Positions 5,976-12,917 are shown, counted from the first letter of the stretch. The stretch is 14,517 nt of DNA from RGIG2560 sp964418385 (GCA_964418385.1 CAYQLH010000021.1:1-14517), one strand, 5' to 3'. A program made the numbers and translations. Notes: generated by a model from the letters alone, not told the origin.

Positions 5976-6416
5976 ATGCGACATCAATTCGATTTACCAT
6001 CAGACTATTCTCAATTTGAAGTCACTTGCAAAATCGCCATTTTTAACCCAGACCGCACAAGTCTCCTGCTCGCGACTTACGACGACGGTCTTTACGGCCT
6101 CCCAGGCGGCCATCTCGAACCACACGAATCACCAGACGCCGCCGCTCGCCGCGAACTCGCTGAAGAACTCGCCCTCACTCCCACTCATCCCCTCCATCCC
6201 GTCACTTTTGGTTTTCACCCAGAAAAACAAAAAGTCATTCTTCTTTTTGCCACCACGCTCGCCGATGATACTCCCCTCCCACCAGCCCCACCCAATAGCG
6301 AACATCTTACCGGCAGCCGTTGGGTAGCGCTCGCTGACATTCGCGCTGACCAAAAAAACCTTTATCTCGACGCTCATTACCGCCAACTTTTGTTCTCCAT
6401 CGAGGAAAAATCATAA
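5976..6416 (+). CDS. Nudix hydrolase
   Basis: A 146-residue single-domain Nudix protein. The Nudix box is complete at residues 45-67: G45-x5-E51-x7-R59-E60-L61-x-E63-E64, with Ala66 replacing the usual Gly of the final GU pair. Nudix enzymes cleave X-linked nucleoside diphosphates with Mg2+ or Mn2+; the substrate (an oxidised nucleotide, ADP-ribose, a nucleotide sugar or other) cannot be told from the sequence. The ATG lies only 5 nt after the 3' end of tRNA-fMet, with no promoter or Shine-Dalgarno site between. It must therefore be transcribed with the tRNA, and tRNA 3' processing would leave an almost leaderless mRNA. No clear terminator follows. Confidence 0.88.
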   Translation: MRHQFDLPSDYSQFEVTCKIAIFNPDRTSLLLATYDDGLYGLPGGHLEPHESPDAAARRELAEELALTPTHPLHPVTFGFHPEKQKVILLFATTLADDTPLPPAPPNSEHLTGSRWVALADIRADQKNLYLDAHYRQLLFSIEEKS

Positions 6417-6450
6417 TTTTCCCTATTTACCGCAATTATTTTAACCACTT

Positions 6451-6470
6451 CACAAAGGGAAAACTTTGTG
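6451..6470. promoter_or_regulatory. Inverted repeat at the promoter of the secreted protein gene
   Basis: CACAAAG (6451-6457) and CTTTGTG (6464-6470) are separated by 6 bp and occupy the spacer region directly upstream of the -10. This is a candidate operator. It lacks a T run, so it is a poor terminator for the Nudix gene. Confidence 0.4.
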
Positions 6471-6477
6471 TTACAAT
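6469..6477 (+). promoter_or_regulatory. Extended -10 promoter, leaderless GTG start
   Basis: TGT-TACAAT is followed by 6 nt and then GTG at 6484, which is in frame and begins a clean signal peptide. The ATG at 6480 is out of frame, and the in-frame ATG at 6466 lies inside the promoter. Confidence 0.68.
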
Positions 6478-6483
6478 CTATGC

Positions 6484-7887
6484 GTGACAAAAAAACTGTT
6501 ACCAGCTAGTCTTGCTGGCGCCGCGTTGCTGACAATGCGTGCGCTGCCTATTCAGGCCGCCTCTTACCAGACGCCACTTTTTCCCACCTCTTATCGCCCC
6601 CAAGCTCTGACTTGGATCATGACCAACTCTTCCAGTCAAGACCTTATTCTTGAGTACCAAACCAAAGCGAACGGCGATGATCCCGATTCCTGGCAAGATC
6701 TTAACACTTTTGCTTGCACCAATCACGACGAACACCTCACTTGCCAAACTGATATCCCCACGCCTCTGGAAGATTATCTCCAATTCCGCCTCTCTTACCC
6801 CGATGCCGCCACTTTGCAAACCTTTAATCTATCTCTTACTCCCACCACCACCGAAAGCCCAGAAGCCAGCGCTAGTGATCAAATTTTTTACTCAAATTTC
6901 AAAACTCTTGATCCCGCACTCACCGCTACCGCGCTTTCTTGGCAGGAAGAGGAGCTCACCCACCCCACCACCGACCGCATTATGGTGCAAACGCGCGCTA
7001 CTTATGACGCCAAACATTGGACCAACTGGTCTGGCAATCTCGCCACTGCCGCTCTCAACAGCGAAGCTAGTGTTTCTGCTAGTGTTGGCAACGTCACTCT
7101 GCACGATGCCCACCTCGCTGACCACGACGTCATCGCTCTTACTTACACCGACGAACATCACTCCTACACCTTAACCTCACCCGTTGCTGCCGCCCCCACC
7201 GAAGCCGATGCTTTCGCTAGCCTTTCTTTCACCCTCAACAGTCTCACCGGTCTCCACCTTGGCGACACTATTTCTATTACCGAAACCGTCGGCAGCGATA
7301 CTTTCACTGTCACCGGCATTATTTCCGATCTCAAGACTTCCGAAAACCGCGTCACTGTTTTCTCCTGGGAAGGCGCAATTCCCACTCAATCGTCAACCGT
7401 TTGCGGCGCCGAAAATACTTTCTGCTTCTCCACTACCGCTCAAGTCTCTCGCGCGCTCACCCAGCTCTACCCTGCCCCAGCCACCGATTTTGCTGAGGTC
7501 ATTCTCCCCGTTTATTCCGATATCCAAAAAGAAATTACCATTCCCTACGCACCACACGTTATCGATCTCGCTCTCTGGTCGTACACCGAGCCAAATTGTC
7601 TGCAATATGCCGACTCCACCGCTGAAGCTTCTGCCGGTGCGGCTTTGACTTGCGAAACCAAATCTCTCCCCTTAAACCACTATTACGATCAAGGCAAACC
7701 CGTCCAACTGCAATATCGCGTTATCTACGGTTTCACCGGCGACGTTGCTGTCACTGATGTTTTCCTCCATCAAGATACACCTGCCGGCTTGGCCAGCTCC
7801 AGCAATATCACCACCAATCAGCTCACCCGCTTGCGTGGCGGCAAGACTTTCGTCGAAGGCACTTCTCGCCCATACTACTGGCATTAG
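6484..7887 (+). CDS. Secreted protein of unknown function with Arg-Gly-Gly-Lys tail
   Basis: A 467-residue exported protein. Residues 1-26 form a signal peptide (Lys-Lys, hydrophobic core, IQA-AS). The rest is rich in Thr, Ser and Ala, predicted mainly beta, with seven cysteines (for example ACTNHDEHLTC, VCGAENTFC) that could form disulfides. No catalytic motif or known domain is recognised. The C-terminus NQLTRLRGGKTFVEGTSRPYYWH recalls tails ('RGGK-F-x-G...PF-W') that I remember on many secreted CPR proteins; if right, it is a family-wide C-terminal mark. The start is GTG 6484, giving a leaderless mRNA (see the promoter entry). The coding strand is very C-rich and G-poor like most of the window. 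The gene stands alone between the Nudix gene and the convergent RHH gene. Confidence 0.72.
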   Translation: MTKKLLPASLAGAALLTMRALPIQAASYQTPLFPTSYRPQALTWIMTNSSSQDLILEYQTKANGDDPDSWQDLNTFACTNHDEHLTCQTDIPTPLEDYLQFRLSYPDAATLQTFNLSLTPTTTESPEASASDQIFYSNFKTLDPALTATALSWQEEELTHPTTDRIMVQTRATYDAKHWTNWSGNLATAALNSEASVSASVGNVTLHDAHLADHDVIALTYTDEHHSYTLTSPVAAAPTEADAFASLSFTLNSLTGLHLGDTISITETVGSDTFTVTGIISDLKTSENRVTVFSWEGAIPTQSSTVCGAENTFCFSTTAQVSRALTQLYPAPATDFAEVILPVYSDIQKEITIPYAPHVIDLALWSYTEPNCLQYADSTAEASAGAALTCETKSLPLNHYYDQGKPVQLQYRVIYGFTGDVAVTDVFLHQDTPAGLASSSNITTNQLTRLRGGKTFVEGTSRPYYWH

Positions 7888-7896
7888 TCCGCTTGA

Positions 7897-8016
7897 GTGC
7901 AAAAGATCAGGGTTTGTTATTTTTTAAATGAAAGTTAAGTAAAATTTCGTGGAGGTTTTTACGTTGTTTTTGGCGATGTATACGTAAAATTAGCATTTTT
8001 TGCACTTTTGAAGTGC
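7897..8016. repeat. Nested inverted repeats between convergent genes
   Basis: GTGCAAAA (7897-7904) matches inverted TTTTGCAC (7998-8005), and inside it TTTTACGT (7957-7964) matches ACGTAAAA (7982-7989). The perfect short hairpin GCACTT-TTG-AAGTGC occupies 8002-8016 and competes for the outer arm. No T run follows, so this is not a standard terminator, although it lies where two converging genes end. Confidence 0.35.
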
Positions 8017-8057
8017 CAAAATCACTCTGTCGGGTGCATTGACAAAAAATCACACTC

Positions 8058-8345
8058 TCAGCAATCTACACTCGTGGTTTTACGTACCACTTCCAAACGC
8101 CTAGTGTCGCCCAGCTGGATCGCCCCCATCACTTTGCCCACTTGATGTTTTCGGCAATACTTTTGACTTTGTGAACGGTGCACTGTCCGCCGTAAAAACC
8201 GCCGAATCTCCTGACTCAACGTCGATCCGCGCTGAGCAAAAATCTCTTCCGCTTCCCGTTTTAACTCCGGATTCACGCGCACTCCAATTACTCCCGCGCC
8301 TTCATCTTTTTGTATTGTGAGTTTTTTTTCTTGCATTTCTATCAT
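8058..8345 (-). CDS. Ribbon-helix-helix protein, RelB/DinJ- or Arc-like
   Basis: A 95-residue protein. Residues about 19-55 (VIGVRVNPELKREAEEIF...STLSQEIRRFLRR) have the beta strand, two-helix layout of ribbon-helix-helix DNA-binding proteins and most resemble RelB/DinJ antitoxins. The tail, 56-95, is basic and has no recognised toxin-binding motif. No toxin gene is adjacent, so it is either an orphan antitoxin or a plain repressor. I start at ATG 8345, not at the longer in-frame start at 8417: a near-consensus promoter lies with 6 nt between its -10 and this ATG, so the mRNA would be leaderless. The longer start would lie inside the palindrome array. Autoregulation is likely for this family. 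It is transcribed away from the excisionase-like gene. Confidence 0.75.
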   Translation of the reverse strand: MIEMQEKKLTIQKDEGAGVIGVRVNPELKREAEEIFAQRGSTLSQEIRRFLRRTVHRSQSQKYCRKHQVGKVMGAIQLGDTRRLEVVRKTTSVDC

Positions 8346-8351
8346 AGAAAA

Positions 8352-8380
8352 ATGATAGCACACTCCGCTGTGTTTGTCAA
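8352..8380 (-). promoter_or_regulatory. Promoter of the RHH gene, leaderless
   Basis: Minus strand: TTGACA (complement of 8375-8380), a 17-bp spacer ending TGC, TATCAT (complement of 8352-8357), 6 nt, then ATG. The spacer holds the small inverted repeat ACAC-N6-GTGT, a possible autorepression site. Confidence 0.82.
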
Positions 8381-8397
8381 CTTTGACGTTAATTTTT

Positions 8398-8459
8398 GTT
8401 AAACAATTGTTTAACAAACGTTCAACAAGTGTTTAACCAACGTTAAACGTTTTCAGATA
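8398..8459. promoter_or_regulatory. Three operator- or iteron-like palindromes at 22-bp spacing
   Basis: GTTAAACAATTGTTTAAC (8398-8415) is a perfect 18-bp palindrome. GTTCAACAAGTGTTTAAC (8420-8437) is a second copy with two changes, and GTTAAACGTTTTCAGATA (8442-8459) a degenerate third half-copy. Copies start every 22 bp, about two helix turns, so bound proteins would sit on one face. The array lies 18 bp upstream of the -35 of the RHH gene. It could bind a dimeric regulator (perhaps the RHH or HTH protein) or be a remnant of iteron-type DNA. Confidence 0.55.
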
Positions 8460-8762
8460 TAACCTTATACTCGCACTCACAAACACCAACAAGATTTTTC
8501 AAATCACAAACAAAGCACCTTTTCGGTTCTATTTTTTCTTGTCAACTTCAAATTACAAATTTTCTCATTTGTACACTTTTTGTCTACATGCTCTTATTCA
8601 CCCTGCACCCATTGCTCGTTTACTTTTCCACTCACTTTTGCACCTCACCGCTCACCTTTTCGGCCACTCCCATCATCCATTGTTTTCCAGATCTGTATCG
8701 CTATTTCGTGAGCAATTTTACCGTTTTTCGCTCTTCCTTCGCTTTTACCCCCATTTTCCTAC
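8460..8762. other. Gene-free, G-poor stretch
   Basis: No convincing gene is seen. Short open frames here lack start signals and recognisable protein content. The + strand is T- and C-rich with very few G, which would be an unstructured RNA of the kind Rho prefers if it were transcribed. It contains two copies of CACCTTTTCGG (8516-8526 and 8653-8663), an 11-mer that also forms the core of the two 20-bp repeats at 3050 and 4595. Confidence 0.4.
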
Positions 8763-8791
8763 TTGACATTTCTTTTGTTTCTTGCTAAGTT
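8763..8791 (+). promoter_or_regulatory. Probable promoter of the small HTH gene
   Basis: TTGACA at 8763-8768, then a 17-bp spacer ending TGC before TAAGTT (8786-8791). The -10 is weak but TGN-extended. A leader of about 85 nt would follow. TATAAA at 8845-8850 is an alternative -10. Confidence 0.45.
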
Positions 8792-8882
8792 AATATCACT
8801 CACGCTCACACCCAGCCAAAAAGGTGCGAAGCGCAGCTAATAAGTATAAAATAATTGAAAGAAAATAATATAGGAAGGAAAA

Positions 8883-9161
8883 ATGACTGACGCCATCAAA
8901 ATGGACGAAAGTTCCATCAAAGTCAAAAAATCCGGTTCTGCTGCTGAGGCCGCCAAGCTGGATATCAACAATCTCCCTGATCTCCTCACCGTCAAAGAAG
9001 TCGCCACGCTTTTGCGCGTTTCTCCGCTGACAGTCAAACGTTGGGGTGCCCGCGGTAAACTTCCTGCCATTCGCATCAATTCCCGCGGTGATCGTCGCTA
9101 CAAAAAAGAAGCTGTGATGTGGCTACTCGGCATTGACCCCGAAGAACGCGACGACGAATAA
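8883..9161 (+). CDS. Small excisionase/MerR-type helix-turn-helix protein
   Basis: A 92-residue protein. The N-terminal 30 residues are Lys/Ala-rich and probably disordered. Residues 35-82 form an HTH_17 (excisionase/MerR-like) winged helix: LLTVKEVATLLRVSPLTVKRWGARGKLPAIRIN...RRYKKEAVMWLL. It ends in an acidic tail. Such stand-alone domains bind DNA as architectural or regulatory factors. No integrase is nearby, so a phage excisionase role is not supported. The ATG is preceded by AGGAAGGA (8872-8879), one of the few Shine-Dalgarno-like sites in the window, and by a long AT-rich leader. A strong hairpin terminator follows within 75 bp. It could act on the palindromes upstream, but nothing in the sequence proves this. 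Confidence 0.82.
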   Translation: MTDAIKMDESSIKVKKSGSAAEAAKLDINNLPDLLTVKEVATLLRVSPLTVKRWGARGKLPAIRINSRGDRRYKKEAVMWLLGIDPEERDDE

Positions 9162-9192
9162 CGCTTTCGCACATTTTATCCATTATCACAAG

Positions 9193-9240
9193 ACTCACTG
9201 GCTATTGTATTTATCTCTCCCAATAGCCGGTGAGTTTTCT
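9193..9240 (+). terminator. Long hairpin terminator between convergent genes
   Basis: ACTCACTGGCTATTG (9193-9207) pairs with 9221-9235 over 15 bp, one of them G-U, with a 13-nt loop, followed by TTTCTT on the plus strand. It terminates the HTH gene. It also contains the 3' end of the WecG-like gene: its stop codon (9211-9213) lies in the loop, so one arm is coding. Confidence 0.8.
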
Positions 9241-9951
9241 TATTATAAAACCTGGCAAAACCAGTTGCCGCCGCCACCGCCACGGCTCTTGCCACAAGCG
9301 ATACAGCCATTCAAGTCTACTCTGACGCATCCACGCCGGTGCTCTTTTGACCTTACCCGTGATAAAATCAAAACTGCCACCTACCGCCATTGCCAACCGC
9401 ACGCCCACCCCCGCCAAAAAATCTCGATGAGCGATCAGCCAACGCTCCTGCTGCGGCGCTCCCAAAGCCACCAAGACTACATCTGGCTTGACTTTTTGGA
9501 TCAAAGCGCGCACTTGCTCTTCCTCGTTTGGCGTCGCCTCCACAAATCGTTTATAGCCTTCAGTGTAAAACACGCCAGACATCTGTTTGCCGGCAATGAT
9601 CAATTCACCAGTATCGCTACTTTCGTAATGTCCGCCCAAAAGAACAATTTTTATCTTCCCCTCACGCACCCACGCCAAAAGTCGCTCACAAGTGTCCGCG
9701 CCTGTCAGGCGCGCGGTAAATTTTCCCGCCCACACCAGCCCCGCACCATCAGGAATCCGCACATCCGCCGCCACCAAGTCAGATGCCAGCTGCGCGTCGC
9801 GCCTCGCCAGCATAAGTTGTTCGGGGTTGGGTGTCATCACAATTTGCAAACGCTCGCCACGCAAAACAACATCTTCTAGCCACGCCTCAAAACGCTCTCG
9901 CGGCGCGTCTACAATCGCCAGTCCCCAAAAAACTTTCGTTTTTACATCCAT
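9211..9951 (-). CDS. WecG/TagA/CpsF family glycosyltransferase (GT26)
   Basis: A 246-residue enzyme of the usual family length. Motifs in order: TPNPEQLMLAR (40-50), IPDGAGLVWAGK (66-77) with the expected catalytic Asp68, RLTGADTCERLL (81-92), LGAPQQERWL (163-172) and VGGSFDFITGKVKRAPAWMR (190-209), then the aromatic/basic C-terminal segment that contacts the membrane. The family adds a second sugar (ManNAc, ManNAcA or similar) to an undecaprenyl-diphosphate-linked sugar at the cytoplasmic face of the membrane, an early step in making teichoic-acid-type or other surface glycans. The exact sugar cannot be read from the sequence. The start ATG 9951 follows an extended -10 by 7 nt, so the mRNA is leaderless. 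It diverges from murL and converges on the HTH gene. Confidence 0.93.
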   Translation of the reverse strand: MDVKTKVFWGLAIVDAPRERFEAWLEDVVLRGERLQIVMTPNPEQLMLARRDAQLASDLVAADVRIPDGAGLVWAGKFTARLTGADTCERLLAWVREGKIKIVLLGGHYESSDTGELIIAGKQMSGVFYTEGYKRFVEATPNEEEQVRALIQKVKPDVVLVALGAPQQERWLIAHRDFLAGVGVRLAMAVGGSFDFITGKVKRAPAWMRQSRLEWLYRLWQEPWRWRRQLVLPGFIIRKLTGYWER

Positions 9952-9958
9952 AACCTAT

Positions 9959-9967
9959 ATTATACCA
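9959..9967 (-). promoter_or_regulatory. Extended -10 promoter, leaderless start of the wecG-like gene
   Basis: The minus strand reads TGGTATAAT, then 7 nt, then ATG 9951. It has the same geometry as the divergent murL promoter about 70 bp away. Confidence 0.8.
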
Positions 9968-10035
9968 CCAGACGCAACAACCATCATTTTTGACGTTTTA
10001 ACAATAATTTTTGCCGCTGTATCCCTTCTATTTTG

Positions 10036-10044
10036 TGGTATAAT
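10036..10044 (+). promoter_or_regulatory. Extended -10 promoter, leaderless start of murL
   Basis: TGGTATAAT is followed by 7 nt and ATG 10052. It fixes the murL start against a frame that stays open for 120 codons further upstream, across the divergent wecG-like gene. Confidence 0.82.
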
Positions 10045-10051
10045 ATCTCAT

Positions 10052-11461
10052 ATGACCATTACCGAAACTTACCAGCAACTCCGCACCAAACACCAAGTTT
10101 TTTCGTACCAAAGTTTCGCCCACACCCTCGAAGGCGACGACTTTATTTGCGAATTTACTTACCATCTCGAGCCAAACTTGACTTTTCACCACCGTGTCAG
10201 CTTTCACCAAATTGACACTGCACTTTTGTGCCAGCAAAACCCAGACTTAATTGACAACCTTGTTTTTCACCTCGGACTGATCGAAATGTTTTCCTACTGG
10301 AAACTTGCCGCCTCACCGCTCATCCAAATTGATGCTGGAAGCTTAAGCGCAGCGCAACTCGATTTCTGGCACCAACTGCTCCTTGATGGCATGGGCGAAT
10401 ACTTTTATGTTAACCAAATTCCCTTTTACACCCCAGACTTCGTCCACATTGAAGCCAAAAGTAATGCCACTACCTCACCAAACAACTGTCACCATGCACA
10501 TCAAGGACGTCGCAATCTTGTCAACCTCGGTGGTGGCAAGGATTCTGCCACCATGCTCACTATGCTGCAAGAATCAAATGAAGATTTCGCCACTTTTATC
10601 ATTCAACCCAGTTCTCCCGCGGCTCACGCTCAAGCGCAACTCGCCGGTAAAATCACTCACACTGCTGCCCGTCATTTTGACCCACAGCTCACCGAACTTA
10701 ATGCGCGCGGTTATCTCAACGGGCACGTTCCGTTTAGCGCGAGTGTCGCTTTTATCAATTTACTTGCCGGCGTTTTGTACGACTGCGATTTTTGCCTCGT
10801 TGGCAATGAAGCCAGTGCCGACGAAGTCTCACTTTATTGGCGCGAGCAACCCATCAATCATCAATTTTCAAAGAGCACAAAATTTGAACAGAGTTTTCAA
10901 ACATACTGTTCACAATATTTGATCAATAATGTCAAATATTTCTCATTATTACGTCCTTTCAATGAATTTCAAATTGCACAATTTTTTTGTACAAACCCGG
11001 TTTTTTTCGATACAGCCCGCTCATGCAATCGCGGCCAAAAACAAAACATTTGGTGCGCGCACTGCCCCAAATGTCTCTTCGTCTACTTGCTTTTAAGCCC
11101 TTTCTTACCTGCCAACGTCCTCCACACTCGCCTCTTTTCCCACTCGCTTTTGGATGATCTTTCACTGCAGGAAATTCTCAGTCAACTTTTGGGATTGAGT
11201 CCCGCCAAACCGCTCGAATGTGTGGGCACTCGCGATGATTCGCAAGCCGCCTTTTACCTTTTGTACACAAAATGTATACAGTCTCAACAACCGCTGCCCG
11301 CTCTGATCGCCGCACTCGCGCCACAAGTCCTTGCTCTCCGCAGCGATTGGGACAATTTCGCACTTTCACTTTCCACTGCCTGGCATCAGACTAATACCCT
11401 CCCTGATTGGGCGCAAAAACTTACACGTCACTATTATCAAAAATTGCCATTAAGCACTTGA
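10052..11461 (+). CDS. murL: UDP-MurNAc-L-Ala-L-Glu epimerase (MurL)
   Basis: A 469-residue cytoplasmic enzyme. It shows a PP-loop-like ATP site, NLGGGKDSATML with GGGKDS at 160-165, the segments GYLNGHVPFSA (220-230) and GNEASADE (251-258), and a cysteine cluster C325 and CAHCPKC (335-341). This combination fits MurL, the ATP-dependent glycopeptidyl-glutamate epimerase first described in Xanthomonas. It inverts the terminal L-Glu of UDP-MurNAc-L-Ala-L-Glu to D-Glu, making glutamate racemase (MurI) unnecessary. The next gene, 22 nt downstream, is a MurD homologue with an altered Glu site, exactly the MurD2 partner expected, and the two form an operon. The start is ATG 10052, leaderless. The stop TGA overlaps no other signal, and the frame beyond it runs against murD2, so UGA is a stop here. 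The family call rests on motifs plus neighbourhood. Confidence 0.85.
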   Translation: MTITETYQQLRTKHQVFSYQSFAHTLEGDDFICEFTYHLEPNLTFHHRVSFHQIDTALLCQQNPDLIDNLVFHLGLIEMFSYWKLAASPLIQIDAGSLSAAQLDFWHQLLLDGMGEYFYVNQIPFYTPDFVHIEAKSNATTSPNNCHHAHQGRRNLVNLGGGKDSATMLTMLQESNEDFATFIIQPSSPAAHAQAQLAGKITHTAARHFDPQLTELNARGYLNGHVPFSASVAFINLLAGVLYDCDFCLVGNEASADEVSLYWREQPINHQFSKSTKFEQSFQTYCSQYLINNVKYFSLLRPFNEFQIAQFFCTNPVFFDTARSCNRGQKQNIWCAHCPKCLFVYLLLSPFLPANVLHTRLFSHSLLDDLSLQEILSQLLGLSPAKPLECVGTRDDSQAAFYLLYTKCIQSQQPLPALIAALAPQVLALRSDWDNFALSLSTAWHQTNTLPDWAQKLTRHYYQKLPLST

Positions 11462-11483
11462 TTTGCAAGTTTAGAAAAAGGTT

Positions 11484-12917
11484 ATGCCAATATTGTTCAC
11501 AAAATTACAACAACACCAATTGAGCACTCTCGCCCACAAAAAAATTCTCATTCTCGGTGCTGGTCGTGAGGGCTTATCAACGTATAAATTCTTGCGCTTG
11601 TGCTTTCCCGACTTACTGCTCACTATTGCCGACCGTGACGAAGACCTTTCCACTCGCAACCCATGGAATGAAATTTTTCGCGATGATCCCATGATCCAAA
11701 GCGCTCTCGGCGCCCATTATCTCAACAACCTTGAACGTTTCGATGTCATTTTCAAAACCCCCGGCCTGCCTCTTTCTACACCCGCCATCAAAACTGCTGT
11801 CGACGACGGCGTCACGATTACTTCCAACATGGAATGGTTTTTCCGTTTGGCCCGCGGTACTATTATCGGTGTCACCGGTACCAAAGGCAAATCCACTACG
11901 AGTTCCCTTATCGCTCATGTTTTGCAAACTAGCGGTCGACCCACCTTTCTGCTAGGAAATATTGGCACCGCGCCGCTTTCCTACATCACTCAAACTACTA
12001 CCAAAAGTTTCACCGTTTTGGAAATGTCGGCCCACCAGTTGCAAGAACTCCACGTCAGCCCCCACATCGCCGTGGTACAAAATATCACCAGCGAACATCT
12101 CGATTATTATCACTCCACCGCAGAATACGTTCAAGCCAAAACTAGCATCGTTCGCTACCAAAAAAAATCCGACTTTGTCATTTATTGCGACGAGTTTGAA
12201 AATTCACGCTATTTTGCCACTTTAACCCCCGCGCAGTCAATCATCTATGGTATCAAACCTACCCCAGCCCATCGCGGCTATATTCGCGGTCACGCTCTCT
12301 TTTACCAAGACCCACAAACCGGTCGCAGTGAGTCGCTGCTCAACCTCCGCCTCGTCAAACTTTTAGGTCGTCACAATATTTACAATCTCATACCCGCGGT
12401 CATCATCGCTAAGATGTTTAATATCAGCAATGAACAGATTGCCACAGCAATTTATAGTTTTACTCCTTTACGCCACCGTTTGGAATACGTAGCCACAGTA
12501 AATCACACCAATTATTACAACGACTCACTTTCAACTACTCCCCAGGCAACAATCGCCGCCCTTGCCACCTTTGCTCACACTCCCGTCCACCTTATTGCTG
12601 GTGGTTACGAACGTCATCAAGATTTCACACCGTTGGCCAATGCTATTTTGCGCCAAACCGTCCGCTCTGTCATTCTTTTACCAGTCACTGGCAATCGGCT
12701 TATGCAAACAATTACAGACGTAGCCACCAAAAAAAAGCAGCCCGCACCCAAGTTTTACCCTGTCAACAATCTCGCCAGCGCTGTCCAAACCGCCCACGAG
12801 CAAGCGGCACCCGGCGATACCGTTTTACTCAGCCCAGGCGCTGCTAGTTTTGGTCAATTCAAAGACTACGCCGACCGTGGTGATCAATTTTGCCAACTAG
12901 TCAAAAATCTGCTATAA
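11484..12917 (+). CDS. murD2: MurD2-type UDP-MurNAc-L-Ala:L-Glu ligase
   Basis: A 477-residue Mur ligase with the three-domain layout. The N-terminal Rossmann-like domain has LGAGREG (24-30). The ATP-binding centre has GVTGTKGKSTT (129-139), NIG (159-161), LEMSAHQL (179-186) and GRHNIYN (295-301). The C-terminal domain has RHRLE (330-334), NDSLSTTPQAT (346-356) and LSPGAASFGQFKDYADRGDQF (449-469). Normal MurD has DSKATN in the 346-356 segment, and its Lys and neighbouring residues hold D-Glu. Here the Lys is Leu in a D-S-L-S-T-T-P context, as I recall for L-Glu-adding MurD2 enzymes. With murL directly upstream, it should add L-Glu to UDP-MurNAc-L-Ala. It is translated from the murL transcript with a weak AAAAGG site. 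Its TAA stop lies within the -10 of the next gene. Confidence 0.88.
   Translation: MPILFTKLQQHQLSTLAHKKILILGAGREGLSTYKFLRLCFPDLLLTIADRDEDLSTRNPWNEIFRDDPMIQSALGAHYLNNLERFDVIFKTPGLPLSTPAIKTAVDDGVTITSNMEWFFRLARGTIIGVTGTKGKSTTSSLIAHVLQTSGRPTFLLGNIGTAPLSYITQTTTKSFTVLEMSAHQLQELHVSPHIAVVQNITSEHLDYYHSTAEYVQAKTSIVRYQKKSDFVIYCDEFENSRYFATLTPAQSIIYGIKPTPAHRGYIRGHALFYQDPQTGRSESLLNLRLVKLLGRHNIYNLIPAVIIAKMFNISNEQIATAIYSFTPLRHRLEYVATVNHTNYYNDSLSTTPQATIAALATFAHTPVHLIAGGYERHQDFTPLANAILRQTVRSVILLPVTGNRLMQTITDVATKKKQPAPKFYPVNNLASAVQTAHEQAAPGDTVLLSPGAASFGQFKDYADRGDQFCQLVKNLL

Noticed and set aside
8002..8016. Hairpin as terminator for the secreted protein or RHH gene
   Set aside because: The stem is perfect but no T run follows on either strand.
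8539..8788. Two overlapping short plus-strand frames in the 8.5-8.8 kb gap
   Set aside because: Low-complexity His/Phe/Ser/Leu content from a T- and C-rich strand, no start signals and no recognisable domain.
9692..10051. 120-residue N-terminal extension of MurL
   Set aside because: The frame runs antisense through the wecG-like gene and over the murL promoter.
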